NCBI GenBank assembly: GCA_021825295.1
Contig: JAKAHV010000020.1
Span: 1 to 58,669, forward strand
Reading direction: 5' to 3'
DNA: 58,669 nucleotides
Source of the DNA: Nitrospirota bacterium
GTDB taxonomy: Bacteria > Nitrospirota > Thermodesulfovibrionia > Thermodesulfovibrionales > JdFR-88
The notes under the pieces are model-generated. The model had not been told where the DNA came from. It did not search any database and saw nothing but the letters and a program-made list of their open reading frames with translations. Within the stretch, counting starts at the first letter, position 1; every line of letters begins with the position of its first letter. Positions 9,018 to 16,552 of the stretch are shown in pieces. The translations under genes and the position numbers were made by a program.

Positions 9018-9911
9018 ATGATTAAGGATGACGCGGCAACCGGAGGACAGGAGGGACATCCCTCTTCGGGCATCCGGAACGCCCTGACCATAGACGTGGA
9101 GGACTATTACATGGTCTCGGCATTTTCGGACGTGGTCAGGTTTAATGACTGGCAGAGATATGAAAGCCGGGTGGAAAGAAACACGCGGACATTGCTCCAT
9201 CTGCTTTCGGAGCACGGGGTGCCGGCCACCTTTTTTGTCCTCGGGTGGGTGGCTGAACGGTTTCCAGCCCTGATCCGGGACATCCACGCGGCCGGACATG
9301 AAATAGCATGCCATGGCTATAACCACAGGCTCGTATACAACATGACCCCTGAGGAGTTCAGGGAAGACATCCGCAGGGCCAAGGGCATACTGGAGGACAT
9401 CTCCGGCTCAAAAGTGATCGGCTACAGGGCGGCGAGTTATTCCATTGTAAAAAAGAGCCTCTGGGCGCTGGACATACTGGCAGAGGAAGGCTTTCTTTAT
9501 GATTCGAGCATTTTCCCGATACGGCATGACCGTTACGGACTTCCGGGGGCCGGAAGGTTTGCCCACGATATAAGCGGCAAAAAGGGCACAATAAAGGAAT
9601 TCCCGCCGGCGACATACAGGCTCCTTGGGCAGAACATCCCGGTGGCGGGAGGGGGTTATCTGAGGCTTCTGCCCCTTTCGTTCACCATGTGCGCGATAAA
9701 GAGGATTAATTTGAAGGAAAATCATGGCACGGTTATATACCTTCACCCATGGGAGGTGGACACGGACCAGCCCCGCATGAGCGGCCGTCTGATATCGAGA
9801 TTCCGCCATTACTCGAATTTAAAGAGCACCCTGCCAAAGCTGATTGAAATCCTGAAGGGGTTCAGCTTCAGCCCGCTTTGCACATTCGTTGATGAAACGC
9901 CGCGGGGGTAG
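9018..9911 (+). CDS. XrtA system polysaccharide deacetylase
   Basis: This 297-residue protein belongs to the NodB-type deacetylases (carbohydrate esterase 4). Motif 1 is TIDVEDYY, with the catalytic base and metal-binding Asp; motif 2 is HEIACHGYNH, with two metal-binding His. A C-terminal region of the DUF3473 type, present in the exosortase-A-linked subfamily, ends with YLHPWEVD. It would remove N-acetyl groups from a polysaccharide or its precursor. No signal peptide is apparent. It follows the PP-loop gene by 5 nt and closes the operon. Alternative: peptidoglycan or lipid-linked sugar deacetylation. Confidence 0.9.
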   Translation: MIKDDAATGGQEGHPSSGIRNALTIDVEDYYMVSAFSDVVRFNDWQRYESRVERNTRTLLHLLSEHGVPATFFVLGWVAERFPALIRDIHAAGHEIACHGYNHRLVYNMTPEEFREDIRRAKGILEDISGSKVIGYRAASYSIVKKSLWALDILAEEGFLYDSSIFPIRHDRYGLPGAGRFAHDISGKKGTIKEFPPATYRLLGQNIPVAGGGYLRLLPLSFTMCAIKRINLKENHGTVIYLHPWEVDTDQPRMSGRLISRFRHYSNLKSTLPKLIEILKGFSFSPLCTFVDETPRG

Positions 9912-10056
9912 ACGGCGAAGATGTCCCTTGATATATGCCGGGGCTTTTAATGAAAATATAAGCTGTATCTTTAAAAGGTTGGGGATGGCAATCTTTCCGT
10001 AATCCGGTTTGGCGAGTATTTGTTGGAGGCAAATATTTGGGGGGGGAGGCGTACAG

Positions 10057-11490
10057 ATGGAAAAAATCATAATTATCGATGACGACGAAGAGATAAGAAG
10101 ACAGCTCAAGTGGGGGTTGGGAACCGGCTATACCGTTTTTCAGGCCGGCAACAGGGCGGAGGCCCTTTCACTGCTGGAAAAACACAGTCCGAAGGTGGTT
10201 ACGCTGGACCTGGGGTTGCCTCCGCATGCGGACGGGGCGGAAGAGGGGCTTTCCGTTTTGGAGGCAATCGTCAGGCAATCCCCGCTTACAAAGGTCATCG
10301 TCATCACCGGCAACGGCGAGCGCGACAACGCCCTTAAGGCCATCCAGGCCGGCGCTTATGATTACTATGAGAAACCCGTAGATTTGCAGGAACTGAAGGT
10401 GATCATCAACAGGGCCCTTCACTTGTATCATATAGAGCGGGAAAACATGGAGCTGCACAGCGGGCTGGGTCTTGCCGGAACGGAGACGTTCGGCATAGTA
10501 GGCCAGTGCGCGGAAATGCAAAAGGTCTTTTCCACCATCAGAAAGATCGGGTCTTCCGATGTTTCGGTCCTTGTCATGGGGGAAAGCGGGACGGGGAAAG
10601 AGCTGGCGGCCAAGGCCATACACAGTATAAGCCTTAGAAAAGACGGGCCTTTCGTCTCCGTCAACTGCGGGGCCATACCTGAAAACCTCCTGGAGTCCGA
10701 ATTCTTCGGGTACGAGAAGGGCGCGTTTACCGGGGCGCACGCCCAGACGCAGGGCAAAGTGGAGTACGCCTCGAAGGGCACCCTTTTCCTTGACGAAATC
10801 GGAGAGTTGCCCACGAACCTCCAGGTGAAGCTCCTGAGGTTTTTGCAGGAAAGGACGATGCAGCGCATAGGCGGAAGAGAGGACATTCTTGTGGACGCCA
10901 GGATACTGGCCGCAACCAACATAGACATGGCAAAGGCCATAAGCGAGGGCTCCTTCAGGGAAGACCTGTACTACAGGATAGGAGTCATAACGATAACGCT
11001 GCCGCCCCTCAGGGAGCGTGAAGACGACATCCTTCTGCTGGCGAACCTCTTCCTGATGCGGTTCGGAGAGATGTTCAAGAAAAAAATAAAGGGGCTTAGC
11101 GCTTCGGCCAGGGAATTCGTCGGGTCCTATAACTGGCCGGGCAACGTAAGGGAGCTTGAAAACAGGCTGCAGAGGGCTGTCATTATGGCTGAGTCCCCGG
11201 TCATTGAAATCCACGACCTGGGTTTTGCAGGCAGCGAGAAATCCGAGGCGGCCGCGCCGAGCTGGAACGGCATGACACTGAAGGAGGCAAGAAACTCCAT
11301 CGAGAAGCACATAATTGTCTCCGCAATCGGAAGGTTCAGGGGCAATATCGCCAGGACGGCCGCGGAGCTTGGCGTAAGCAGGCCCACCCTTTACGACCTT
11401 ATGAAAAAACACGGCCTGGGCAATTCATCGGCCGAAGCTGAAGAAAAAAAGACAACATCGCTTAAAGGAGAAGATAATGGAGTTGATTGA
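10057..11490 (+). CDS. prsR: PEP-CTERM-box response regulator, sigma-54 activator PrsR
   Basis: This 477-residue NtrC-type activator has a receiver domain (acidic cluster IDDDEE at 7-12; phospho-acceptor Asp51 in VVTLDLG), a sigma-54-interacting AAA+ domain with Walker A GESGTGKE near 175 and GAFTGA at 222-227, and a Fis-type helix-turn-helix at the end (NIARTAAELGVSRPTLYDLM). PrsK is its expected kinase. Proven PrsR targets in other bacteria are PEP-CTERM genes, and two such genes with sigma-54 promoters lie 1.4 kb downstream. The ATG at 10057 follows a GGGGGGAGG site; the in-frame TTG at 10009 precedes that site and is rejected. The dehydrogenase gene overlaps its end by 14 nt. Confidence 0.95.
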   Translation: MEKIIIIDDDEEIRRQLKWGLGTGYTVFQAGNRAEALSLLEKHSPKVVTLDLGLPPHADGAEEGLSVLEAIVRQSPLTKVIVITGNGERDNALKAIQAGAYDYYEKPVDLQELKVIINRALHLYHIERENMELHSGLGLAGTETFGIVGQCAEMQKVFSTIRKIGSSDVSVLVMGESGTGKELAAKAIHSISLRKDGPFVSVNCGAIPENLLESEFFGYEKGAFTGAHAQTQGKVEYASKGTLFLDEIGELPTNLQVKLLRFLQERTMQRIGGREDILVDARILAATNIDMAKAISEGSFREDLYYRIGVITITLPPLREREDDILLLANLFLMRFGEMFKKKIKGLSASAREFVGSYNWPGNVRELENRLQRAVIMAESPVIEIHDLGFAGSEKSEAAAPSWNGMTLKEARNSIEKHIIVSAIGRFRGNIARTAAELGVSRPTLYDLMKKHGLGNSSAEAEEKKTTSLKGEDNGVD

Positions 11491-12775
11491 AAAGATACGT
11501 TCCAGGAAGGCCAAAATCGGCATCATAGGGCTTGGCTATGTGGGCCTGCCGCTGGTTTTTGAGTTCTCAAAGGCCGGCTTCGAGGTGACCGGTTTTGACG
11601 TGGACCCATCCAAGATAGCATTGCTGAAGCAGGGCAAGAGCTATATAAAACATATAGACGCCGAAAGGATAAGGCAGTGCAAGGCCTTCACGCCGTCGGA
11701 TGATTTTTCCGGCCTTTCCGGCATGGACTGCATCATTGCCTGCGTGCCGACCCCGCTTAACAAGAACCGGGAGCCCGACATGACCTATGTCTTCGATACG
11801 GCGAGGACCATAGCGAAGCACATGAGGCCGGGGCAGCTCGTTGTCCTTGAATCGACCACATACCCGGGGACGACGGATGAAGACATGAGGGCGATCCTGG
11901 AGCAGACCGGTTTGAAGGCGGGCGTCGATTTCCACCTGGCCTACTCCCCGGAACGCGAAGACCCCAACAACAAGGACTTTTCGACCGGGACCATTCCAAA
12001 AGTGGTGGGGGGCTATACGAAAGGATGTCTTGAGGCGGCCAAGGCCCTTTATGACTCGATAGTGACCAGGACGGTGCCGGTGTCGTCCACCAGGGTGGCG
12101 GAGGCGACCAAACTTCTTGAAAACATTTACAGGGCGGTAAACATAGCGCTTGTAAACGAGCTCAAGATGCTCTTCGAGAAGATGGGAATAGACGTCTGGG
12201 AGGTCATAGAGGCTTCAAAAACGAAACCTTTCGGCTTTCAGGCTTTTTATCCGGGACCGGGCCTGGGGGGGCACTGCATCCCCATAGACCCGTTTTATCT
12301 TACCTGGAAGGCCAGGGAGTATGACAGCCCGACGAAGTTCATAGAGCTTGCCGGAGAGATAAACACGTCGATGCCGTATTATGTGGTCCAGAGGGTTTTT
12401 GAGGCGCTCAGCGAAAGCGGCAAATGCCTGAAAGGCGCCAGAATCCTGGTACTTGGACTTGCATACAAAAAGGACGTCGACGACCCGCGGGAATCGCCCT
12501 CCTTCAAGCTCATCGAGATACTCGAGTCAAAAGGGGCAATTGTGGACTACAACGACCCGTTTATCCCGGCTGCCCCAAAGATGAGGCACTTCAAGGTTGA
12601 AAAATCCTCCGTCCCGCTTACAGGTGAAAACCTTTGCGCCTATGACTGCGTGCTGATAGCCACGGACCACTCGGTTTACGACCCGGAGTTTATCCTGAAG
12701 CACTCGAAGCTTGTCGTTGACACCAGGAACCTCATTAAGGGCGCGGGAGGCCAGGGGAAGGTTAAAAAGGCATAA
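11477..12775 (+). CDS. Nucleotide sugar dehydrogenase (UDP-GlcNAc/UDP-ManNAc/UDP-Glc 6-dehydrogenase type)
   Basis: The 432-residue protein has the N-terminal NAD-binding motif IGIIGLGYVGLPL, the central dimerisation helix (EATKLLENIYRAVNIALVNEL) and the catalytic Cys267 in GGHCIPIDPFYL, followed by a C-terminal UDP-binding domain (GLAYKKDVDDPRESPSFKL). It oxidises C6 of a UDP-hexose twice to the uronic acid. GGHCIPIDP with Tyr-Leu after it is typical of the WbpA/TviB branch, so UDP-N-acetylglucosaminuronate is the likeliest product. It overlaps prsR and starts at an ATG with AAAGGAG upstream. A strong intrinsic terminator follows. Confidence 0.9.
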   Translation: MELIEKIRSRKAKIGIIGLGYVGLPLVFEFSKAGFEVTGFDVDPSKIALLKQGKSYIKHIDAERIRQCKAFTPSDDFSGLSGMDCIIACVPTPLNKNREPDMTYVFDTARTIAKHMRPGQLVVLESTTYPGTTDEDMRAILEQTGLKAGVDFHLAYSPEREDPNNKDFSTGTIPKVVGGYTKGCLEAAKALYDSIVTRTVPVSSTRVAEATKLLENIYRAVNIALVNELKMLFEKMGIDVWEVIEASKTKPFGFQAFYPGPGLGGHCIPIDPFYLTWKAREYDSPTKFIELAGEINTSMPYYVVQRVFEALSESGKCLKGARILVLGLAYKKDVDDPRESPSFKLIEILESKGAIVDYNDPFIPAAPKMRHFKVEKSSVPLTGENLCAYDCVLIATDHSVYDPEFILKHSKLVVDTRNLIKGAGGQGKVKKA

Positions 12776-12798
12776 GGTTCCCTGCAGATTTTTTAAAA

Positions 12799-12820
12799 TC
12801 CCTGCGGCTTGCCGCAGGGA
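12799..12820. repeat. REP-like palindrome, copy 2
   Basis: A perfect 10-bp inverted repeat, TCCCTGCGGC (12799-12808) and GCCGCAGGGA (12811-12820) around TT, 24 nt after a gene stop. A partial arm TTCCCTGCAG occurs at 12779-12788. It matches copies 1 and 3 in stem core (CCCTG...CAGGG) and TT spacer, while the inner bases vary with compensation. Confidence 0.8.
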
Positions 12821-12836
12821 AGATCAATAAACAATC

Positions 12837-12877
12837 GGGCCGGGCCGGGTTTTTAAATCCGGCCCGGCCCCATTTTT
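12837..12877 (+). terminator. Intrinsic terminator after the UDP-sugar dehydrogenase
   Basis: A 12-bp GC stem, GGGCCGGGCCGG (12837-12848) with its complement at 12859-12870, is followed by CATTTTT. It ends the + strand operon and also lies beyond the stop of the convergent PEP-CTERM gene at 12890, where the T-tract on the - strand is poor, so it may serve both directions. Confidence 0.85.
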
Positions 12878-12889
12878 CATCCTGCTTTT

Positions 12890-13597
12890 TCAGCTTGCTT
12901 TGCGATCTGCCTGCCTCCTGAGGCTGAAGGACAGGACGCCGGCAAGGACCATGCCTGTGCCGAACAGCAGTATCGTGCCCGGCTCGGGCACCTGTTTCGG
13001 TTCTGTATTGCCGATCCAGCTGCTGTCATCGCTGGGGGGGATACCCTGGACGTGGGCGGCGGAATAATAATTCGAGTCGTGCCCATTCGCCAGCGTCGAG
13101 AGGAAAAGAAAATCAGCGGCATCCAACCCCGGGGCCGTTATCGTGTACACGGCGGAGTTGCCGCCGAGAAACCGGTGGCTATGAGACGTCAGCCAGTCGA
13201 ACTCTATATCATATAGTCCGCCATTGCCTGCGCCGCCCGCCTGGTATTGATTCTCTCCAACCAGCACGGGGGGAGTATCGTTCGCGACGAATCCCGACAC
13301 AGGCGTGAAATCGCCGGCCGTTACGTTTCCCAGTTCGGCAGGGTCAAGATTAAAATCCCACTGGCTGATGAACTGGCCTGATGTGAGGAGGTTTTCCATT
13401 GTCAGGGTAACGGTGTCTGGCCCGGAGTCGGCCACAGTGGCCCTGGCCCAGGGCGTGCTTCCAGCGGGGGTCCCCCCCGTGATGACGGTGTCCAGATCGA
13501 ACTGGATCGTTGCCGCCTGCGCCCCGGAGAGCGAAAACAAGAACACAAATGCCGCAAGCATTACCATTACGGCAAAAATGCCGGATCGGGTTTTCAT
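12890..13597 (-). CDS. PEP-CTERM sorting domain protein 1
   Basis: This 235-residue secreted protein has an N-terminal signal peptide (MKTRSGIF, then AVMVMLAAFVFLFSLSGAQA) and a C-terminal PEP-CTERM signal: Val-Pro-Glu-Pro at 203-206, a hydrophobic helix, then Arg-Arg-Gln-Ala-Asp-Arg-Lys. Exosortase A is expected to cleave at the PEP motif and release or anchor the mature protein. The middle, residues 30-200, is a beta-rich, Gly/Asn/Thr-rich domain with no recognised family. AAAGGAGGGAG precedes the ATG. Expression is probably sigma-54 dependent (promoter at 13642-13658, shared motif at 13778-13794). Confidence 0.92.
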   Translation of the reverse strand: MKTRSGIFAVMVMLAAFVFLFSLSGAQAATIQFDLDTVITGGTPAGSTPWARATVADSGPDTVTLTMENLLTSGQFISQWDFNLDPAELGNVTAGDFTPVSGFVANDTPPVLVGENQYQAGGAGNGGLYDIEFDWLTSHSHRFLGGNSAVYTITAPGLDAADFLFLSTLANGHDSNYYSAAHVQGIPPSDDSSWIGNTEPKQVPEPGTILLFGTGMVLAGVLSFSLRRQADRKAS

Positions 13598-13641
13598 TTC
13601 TCCCTCCTTTTAAGTTTTTTCCTTCAGACTTCCTGATTTTT

Positions 13642-13658
13642 AAGCAATTATCATTCCA
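13642..13658 (-). promoter_or_regulatory. Sigma-54 promoter of PEP-CTERM gene 1
   Basis: On the - strand this reads TGGAATGATAATTGCTT. The GG (-24) and GC (-12) are separated by exactly 10 nt, the spacing required by sigma-54. The only clear departure from TGGCAC-N5-TTGCT is A for C after GG. The leader to the start codon is about 44 nt. Downstream bases (TTAAnAATC, then GGAAGT) are shared with the promoter of gene 2. Confidence 0.8.
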
Positions 13659-13777
13659 AATTATAGCCGATGCTGGCTCCGGTACCGCCTGGTCCCCCCG
13701 AATACGCTATGGATCCCCTTTTATCTTATCGGGCTGAATCTGGTCTTTAATTAATCCGGTTAAGAAAGCAAAGTGAA

Positions 13778-13794
13778 TGTAAAATAATCCGACA
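13778..13794. promoter_or_regulatory. Candidate PrsR upstream activating site, PEP-CTERM gene 1
   Basis: TGTAAAATAATCCGACA is an imperfect inverted repeat with TGT and ACA ends. It lies about 120 bp upstream of the -24 element, a usual enhancer distance. Thirteen of its 17 bases or more recur at 14649-14665 ahead of the second PEP-CTERM gene. Assignment to PrsR is inferred from this co-occurrence. Confidence 0.6.
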
Positions 13795-13812
13795 AAACCC
13801 ATATGCAAATTT

Positions 13813-13838
13813 AAAAAAGAGGGGGCTTGCGCCCCCTC
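13813..13838 (-). terminator. Intrinsic terminator of PEP-CTERM gene 2
   Basis: On the - strand an 8-bp stem (GAGGGGGC with its complement; arms 13819-13826 and 13831-13838) with a 4-nt loop is followed by TTTTTT (complement of 13813-13818). It lies 17 nt after the stop codon and separates the two PEP-CTERM genes into independent units. Confidence 0.9.
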
Positions 13839-13854
13839 CGTAACGGCAGGCTAA

Positions 13855-14514
13855 CTACGCGCCATGTTTTGCAAGCTTGGTCCTTACGACCGCGAAGGTC
13901 AGAAGGGCGGCGCCAAGCAGAAGGAGCGTAGAAGGCTCCGGGACCCTGGCTTTCTCATCGCCAGTCGATGAAAGATTGTTGCCCTGGGTCAGGACCGTTT
14001 CAAGTTCAAGGACGTCGGTTGATGCCAGCGAAGGCAGATAGGCGATAGCCGATCCGTGCACGGCGCCGGCATTAAGGCTGAAGTTTGCAATCGCCGTCGA
14101 ATTGTCAAGCAGCGTGAATGAGCCGGTGCCATCCAGCGTGCCGCCGTAAGACAGTTCCAGGGCCAGCGGCTGGTTGTAAGGACCAAACCCGCTGTCGGAG
14201 ACAGTCGACGTAAGCGTGTTGCTGCCGCTGCCGCTGTTGCTGGTCGTGCCGCTTACATTCAGGTCCAGCAAATTCGGGGCCACCAAAAGGGGCTGAGACT
14301 GGCCCAAACTTGCGGCCAGAGTCCAGTTGCCCAGAGTCCCGCTCCAATAAATGGCGCCGACCAAGGGGTTGGTATCACCGGACCCATTGTCCGTAACGCT
14401 CACCGAATGTCCGAGGCCATCATTCAGTGTGAGCACGGCCTGAGCGTGCGCAAGCTGCGCATGCGCCAGAAAGACAAGAACAAAGGCCATCATCAACACT
14501 GTAACCTTTTTCAT
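13855..14514 (-). CDS. PEP-CTERM sorting domain protein 2
   Basis: The 219-residue product has a signal peptide (MKKVTVLMMAFVLVFLAHA followed by QLAHAQA) and a C-terminal PEP-CTERM signal with Val-Pro-Glu-Pro at 191-194, a Leu/Ala helix and a short basic tail (RTKLAKHGA). The core is rich in Gly, Ser, Thr and Asn and probably all-beta; no known domain is recognised. It resembles gene 1 in architecture but not obviously in sequence. AAAGGAGGAAAAG precedes the ATG. It has its own sigma-54 promoter, its own terminator and two copies of the shared upstream motif, so it is likely more strongly controlled than gene 1. Confidence 0.92.
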   Translation of the reverse strand: MKKVTVLMMAFVLVFLAHAQLAHAQAVLTLNDGLGHSVSVTDNGSGDTNPLVGAIYWSGTLGNWTLAASLGQSQPLLVAPNLLDLNVSGTTSNSGSGSNTLTSTVSDSGFGPYNQPLALELSYGGTLDGTGSFTLLDNSTAIANFSLNAGAVHGSAIAYLPSLASTDVLELETVLTQGNNLSSTGDEKARVPEPSTLLLLGAALLTFAVVRTKLAKHGA

Positions 14515-14567
14515 ATCTTTTCCTCCTTTCTTTGAAATTTTTGATTCATACTTCCTGCTGGAATATT

Positions 14568-14584
14568 AAGCAACCATCATGCCA
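14568..14584 (-). promoter_or_regulatory. Sigma-54 promoter of PEP-CTERM gene 2
   Basis: On the - strand this reads TGGCATGATGGTTGCTT, differing from the textbook TGGCACG-N4-TTGCT at a single core position. GG and GC are 10 nt apart. The transcript would start about 55 nt before the ATG. Confidence 0.88.
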
Positions 14585-14648
14585 AAAATATAACTATTTG
14601 ATTTTTAATAAAATCTTTGTAGAAGCGGTTTCCGGGGCACAGGATAAA

Positions 14649-14684
14649 TGTAAAGGAATCCGACTGATTGTAAAGTATCAGACT
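14649..14684. promoter_or_regulatory. Two tandem candidate PrsR sites, PEP-CTERM gene 2
   Basis: TGTAAAGGAATCCGACT (14649-14665) and TGTAAAGTATCAGACT (14669-14684) are adjacent copies of the motif at 13778. They lie about 65-100 bp upstream of the -24 element, and between the divergent genes at 14514 (-) and 14757 (+). Confidence 0.6.
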
Positions 14685-14756
14685 CACATTATTCCGGGGG
14701 CCTGAGGCTGCGGCATCTGATAAACTATACCATCACGGTTTTTAGAGAGGATCCCT

Positions 14757-14990
14757 ATGGAAAACGAACCGGAAAAGATGACGGTGGAAGAGCTAAGGGG
14801 CGAGCTTGAGCGGCTCAGGGACGAGCTTCGGGACCTGGAAGACATGCATTCCTTCACTTTCGGGAAGACGTCGGTCCATATAGGCGCGGAAAAGGCCCAG
14901 AATATGCAGGCCGAATTCGAGGAGGAGTGCAACCAATATTGCCAGAGGATCTCCAGGATTGAAAATCTGCTGAGGCAGAGGGGCGCATAG
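14757..14990 (+). CDS. Small coiled-coil protein, function unknown
   Basis: A 77-residue acidic protein. Residues 8-30 (VEELRGELERLRDELRDLED) and 50-75 form two heptad-rich helices joined by a short segment (HSFTFGKTSVHIGAEKA), suggesting a helical hairpin. There are two Cys near the C-terminus. No family is recognised. The ATG is preceded by GAGAGGATCC, a modest ribosome-binding site. It is divergent from PEP-CTERM gene 2 and its stop lies 2 nt from the stop of the convergent exporter gene. Composition and a clean start support a real gene. Confidence 0.6.
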   Translation: MENEPEKMTVEELRGELERLRDELRDLEDMHSFTFGKTSVHIGAEKAQNMQAEFEEECNQYCQRISRIENLLRQRGA

Positions 14991-14992
14991 AG

Positions 14993-16552
14993 TCATGCGG
15001 GTTTTCCGCCGCGGGGTTTCACTTTTTTAAACAGCAGGGCGGCGGCGATGCAGAAGAGGCAGACGAGGGCCAGAAACCGGAAGCCCTGCACGAAGGCGAG
15101 CAGTTGGGACTGGGTAAGAAGCGACCTGTAGATGAAGAGTTGCGCCTTTCTGGCCGAATCCACCGGGCCGAGGGCGGTGGTGAAGTAGTCCCTGATCCCC
15201 GGGAACCGGAACTGGTATGGGAGGTCCAGCGGGGTCAGGCGGGAGACCTGGACCATCTGGTTTTTCTGCGCGTGGCGCGCCAGGTAGGTTATCAGGAGGG
15301 AGATGCCGGCGCTTCCGCCGACGTTGCGCATCAGGTTGAACACGCCACTTGCGTTGCCTATCTCCTTCTGTTCAAGCGTGCCCATCGCCACTGTCGAAAG
15401 CGGCACGAAAAGCATCGCCAGCCCGACACCCTGCAATACGGATGGCCAAGCGATGTCCCAGATGGACATCTGCAGGTTGATGCCGCTGAAAAACCACAGT
15501 GAGGCGGCCACAAGGAAAAAGCCCACGGCTATCAATTTGCGGAAGTCGACCCTGCCCGTAAGATAACCTACAACGGGCATGGTCATCAGCGCGCCCATAC
15601 CGCGGGGGCTCACGGCCAGCCCGCTATTTAGCGCCGGGTATCCCATCAGGGTCTGGAGAAAAAGCGGTATCAGGGTTATGGCGCTGTAGAGCGCCACCCC
15701 CACCAGCGTAATAAGAAGGGTGCCCACGGCGAAATTCCGGTTCCGGAAAACCCTCAATCGCACAATAGGCTCTTTCGACCGCAGCTCCCAGACGATAAAA
15801 GAAACCATCGAGATTGCGCTTGCGGCTGAGAACCAGCGTATCCAGGACGCCTCGAACCAGTTGTCCCGCTGCCCTTTATCGAGCACAATCTGCAAGGCGG
15901 CGAGGGCCACGGCCATGAGTCCAAAACCGGTCCAGTCTATTTTTTGGGGTTTGCGGCCCCGGATGTAAGGAGGGTCTTCCACAAATGTGCGTATCATGAT
16001 GATGGCCAGCGCCCCGATGGGGATATTTATGTAGAATGCCCACCGCCACGAGTAATTGTCCGTGAGCCAGCCGCCCAGCGTCGGCCCGGCAATCGGCGCC
16101 ACGACCACTCCCAGGGCGAAGGCCGCCATCGCCATTCCGCGTTTCCGGGGGGGAAAGCTTTCAAGGAGAATGGCCTGGGAGAGCGGCTGCAGCGCCCCGC
16201 CCCCCGCCCCCTGGAAGACCCTGGAGGCCACCAGCATGCCGAGGCTGTACGCCGCGCCGCTCAGCGCCGATGCAATCGTGAACAGCACGATGCATGCCAT
16301 GAGGAAACGCTTCCGGCCGAAATAGAGGGCCAGCCAGCCGCTGGCCGGAAGCACTATCGCATTGGAGACCAGATAGCTGGTCAGCACCCATGTGGCTTCG
16401 TCGTTGCTGGTGGAAAGGCTGCCGGCGATATGGGGGACCGCAACCGTGACGATTGTGGTGTCCAGCACCTCCATGAATGTGGGAAGCATCACGGCCGCCG
16501 TGATGAGCCACGGGTTTACCCCAGGCCGCCACTCGCCTTCCTGACTAGCGAT
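14993..16552 (-). CDS. DHA2-family (EmrB/QacA) drug:H+ antiporter
   Basis: This is a 14-helix major facilitator of the DHA2 group, 519 residues if started at 16552. TM1 carries PTFMEVLDTTIVTVAVPHIAG, the DHA2 motif D1, and TM5 carries the motif C-like region GPTLGGWLTDNYSWRWAFYINIP. It exports drugs or other amphiphiles with proton exchange. The first ATG (16492) would cut into TM1 (NPWLITAAVMLPTF). Homologues normally begin about 20 residues earlier with an EW-x-P-x-VNPWLI segment, which is present in frame here but has no ATG, GTG or TTG before GTG 16495. A GGGAGGT site lies 8 nt before an in-frame ATC at 16552, so a rare AUC start is possible. No membrane-fusion partner gene is adjacent. 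Confidence 0.88.
   Translation of the reverse strand: MASQEGEWRPGVNPWLITAAVMLPTFMEVLDTTIVTVAVPHIAGSLSTSNDEATWVLTSYLVSNAIVLPASGWLALYFGRKRFLMACIVLFTIASALSGAAYSLGMLVASRVFQGAGGGALQPLSQAILLESFPPRKRGMAMAAFALGVVVAPIAGPTLGGWLTDNYSWRWAFYINIPIGALAIIMIRTFVEDPPYIRGRKPQKIDWTGFGLMAVALAALQIVLDKGQRDNWFEASWIRWFSAASAISMVSFIVWELRSKEPIVRLRVFRNRNFAVGTLLITLVGVALYSAITLIPLFLQTLMGYPALNSGLAVSPRGMGALMTMPVVGYLTGRVDFRKLIAVGFFLVAASLWFFSGINLQMSIWDIAWPSVLQGVGLAMLFVPLSTVAMGTLEQKEIGNASGVFNLMRNVGGSAGISLLITYLARHAQKNQMVQVSRLTPLDLPYQFRFPGIRDYFTTALGPVDSARKAQLFIYRSLLTQSQLLAFVQGFRFLALVCLFCIAAALLFKKVKPRGGKPA

Noticed and set aside
10009-10045. Sigma-54 promoter directly before prsR (TTGGCGAGTATTTGTT)
   Set aside because: No GC occurs 10 nt after GG, so the -24/-12 spacing fails.
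10168-11412. Long antisense ORF opposite prsR (414 codons)
   Set aside because: Shadow of a GC-rich gene on the coding strand; the composition is not protein-like and prsR is unmistakable.
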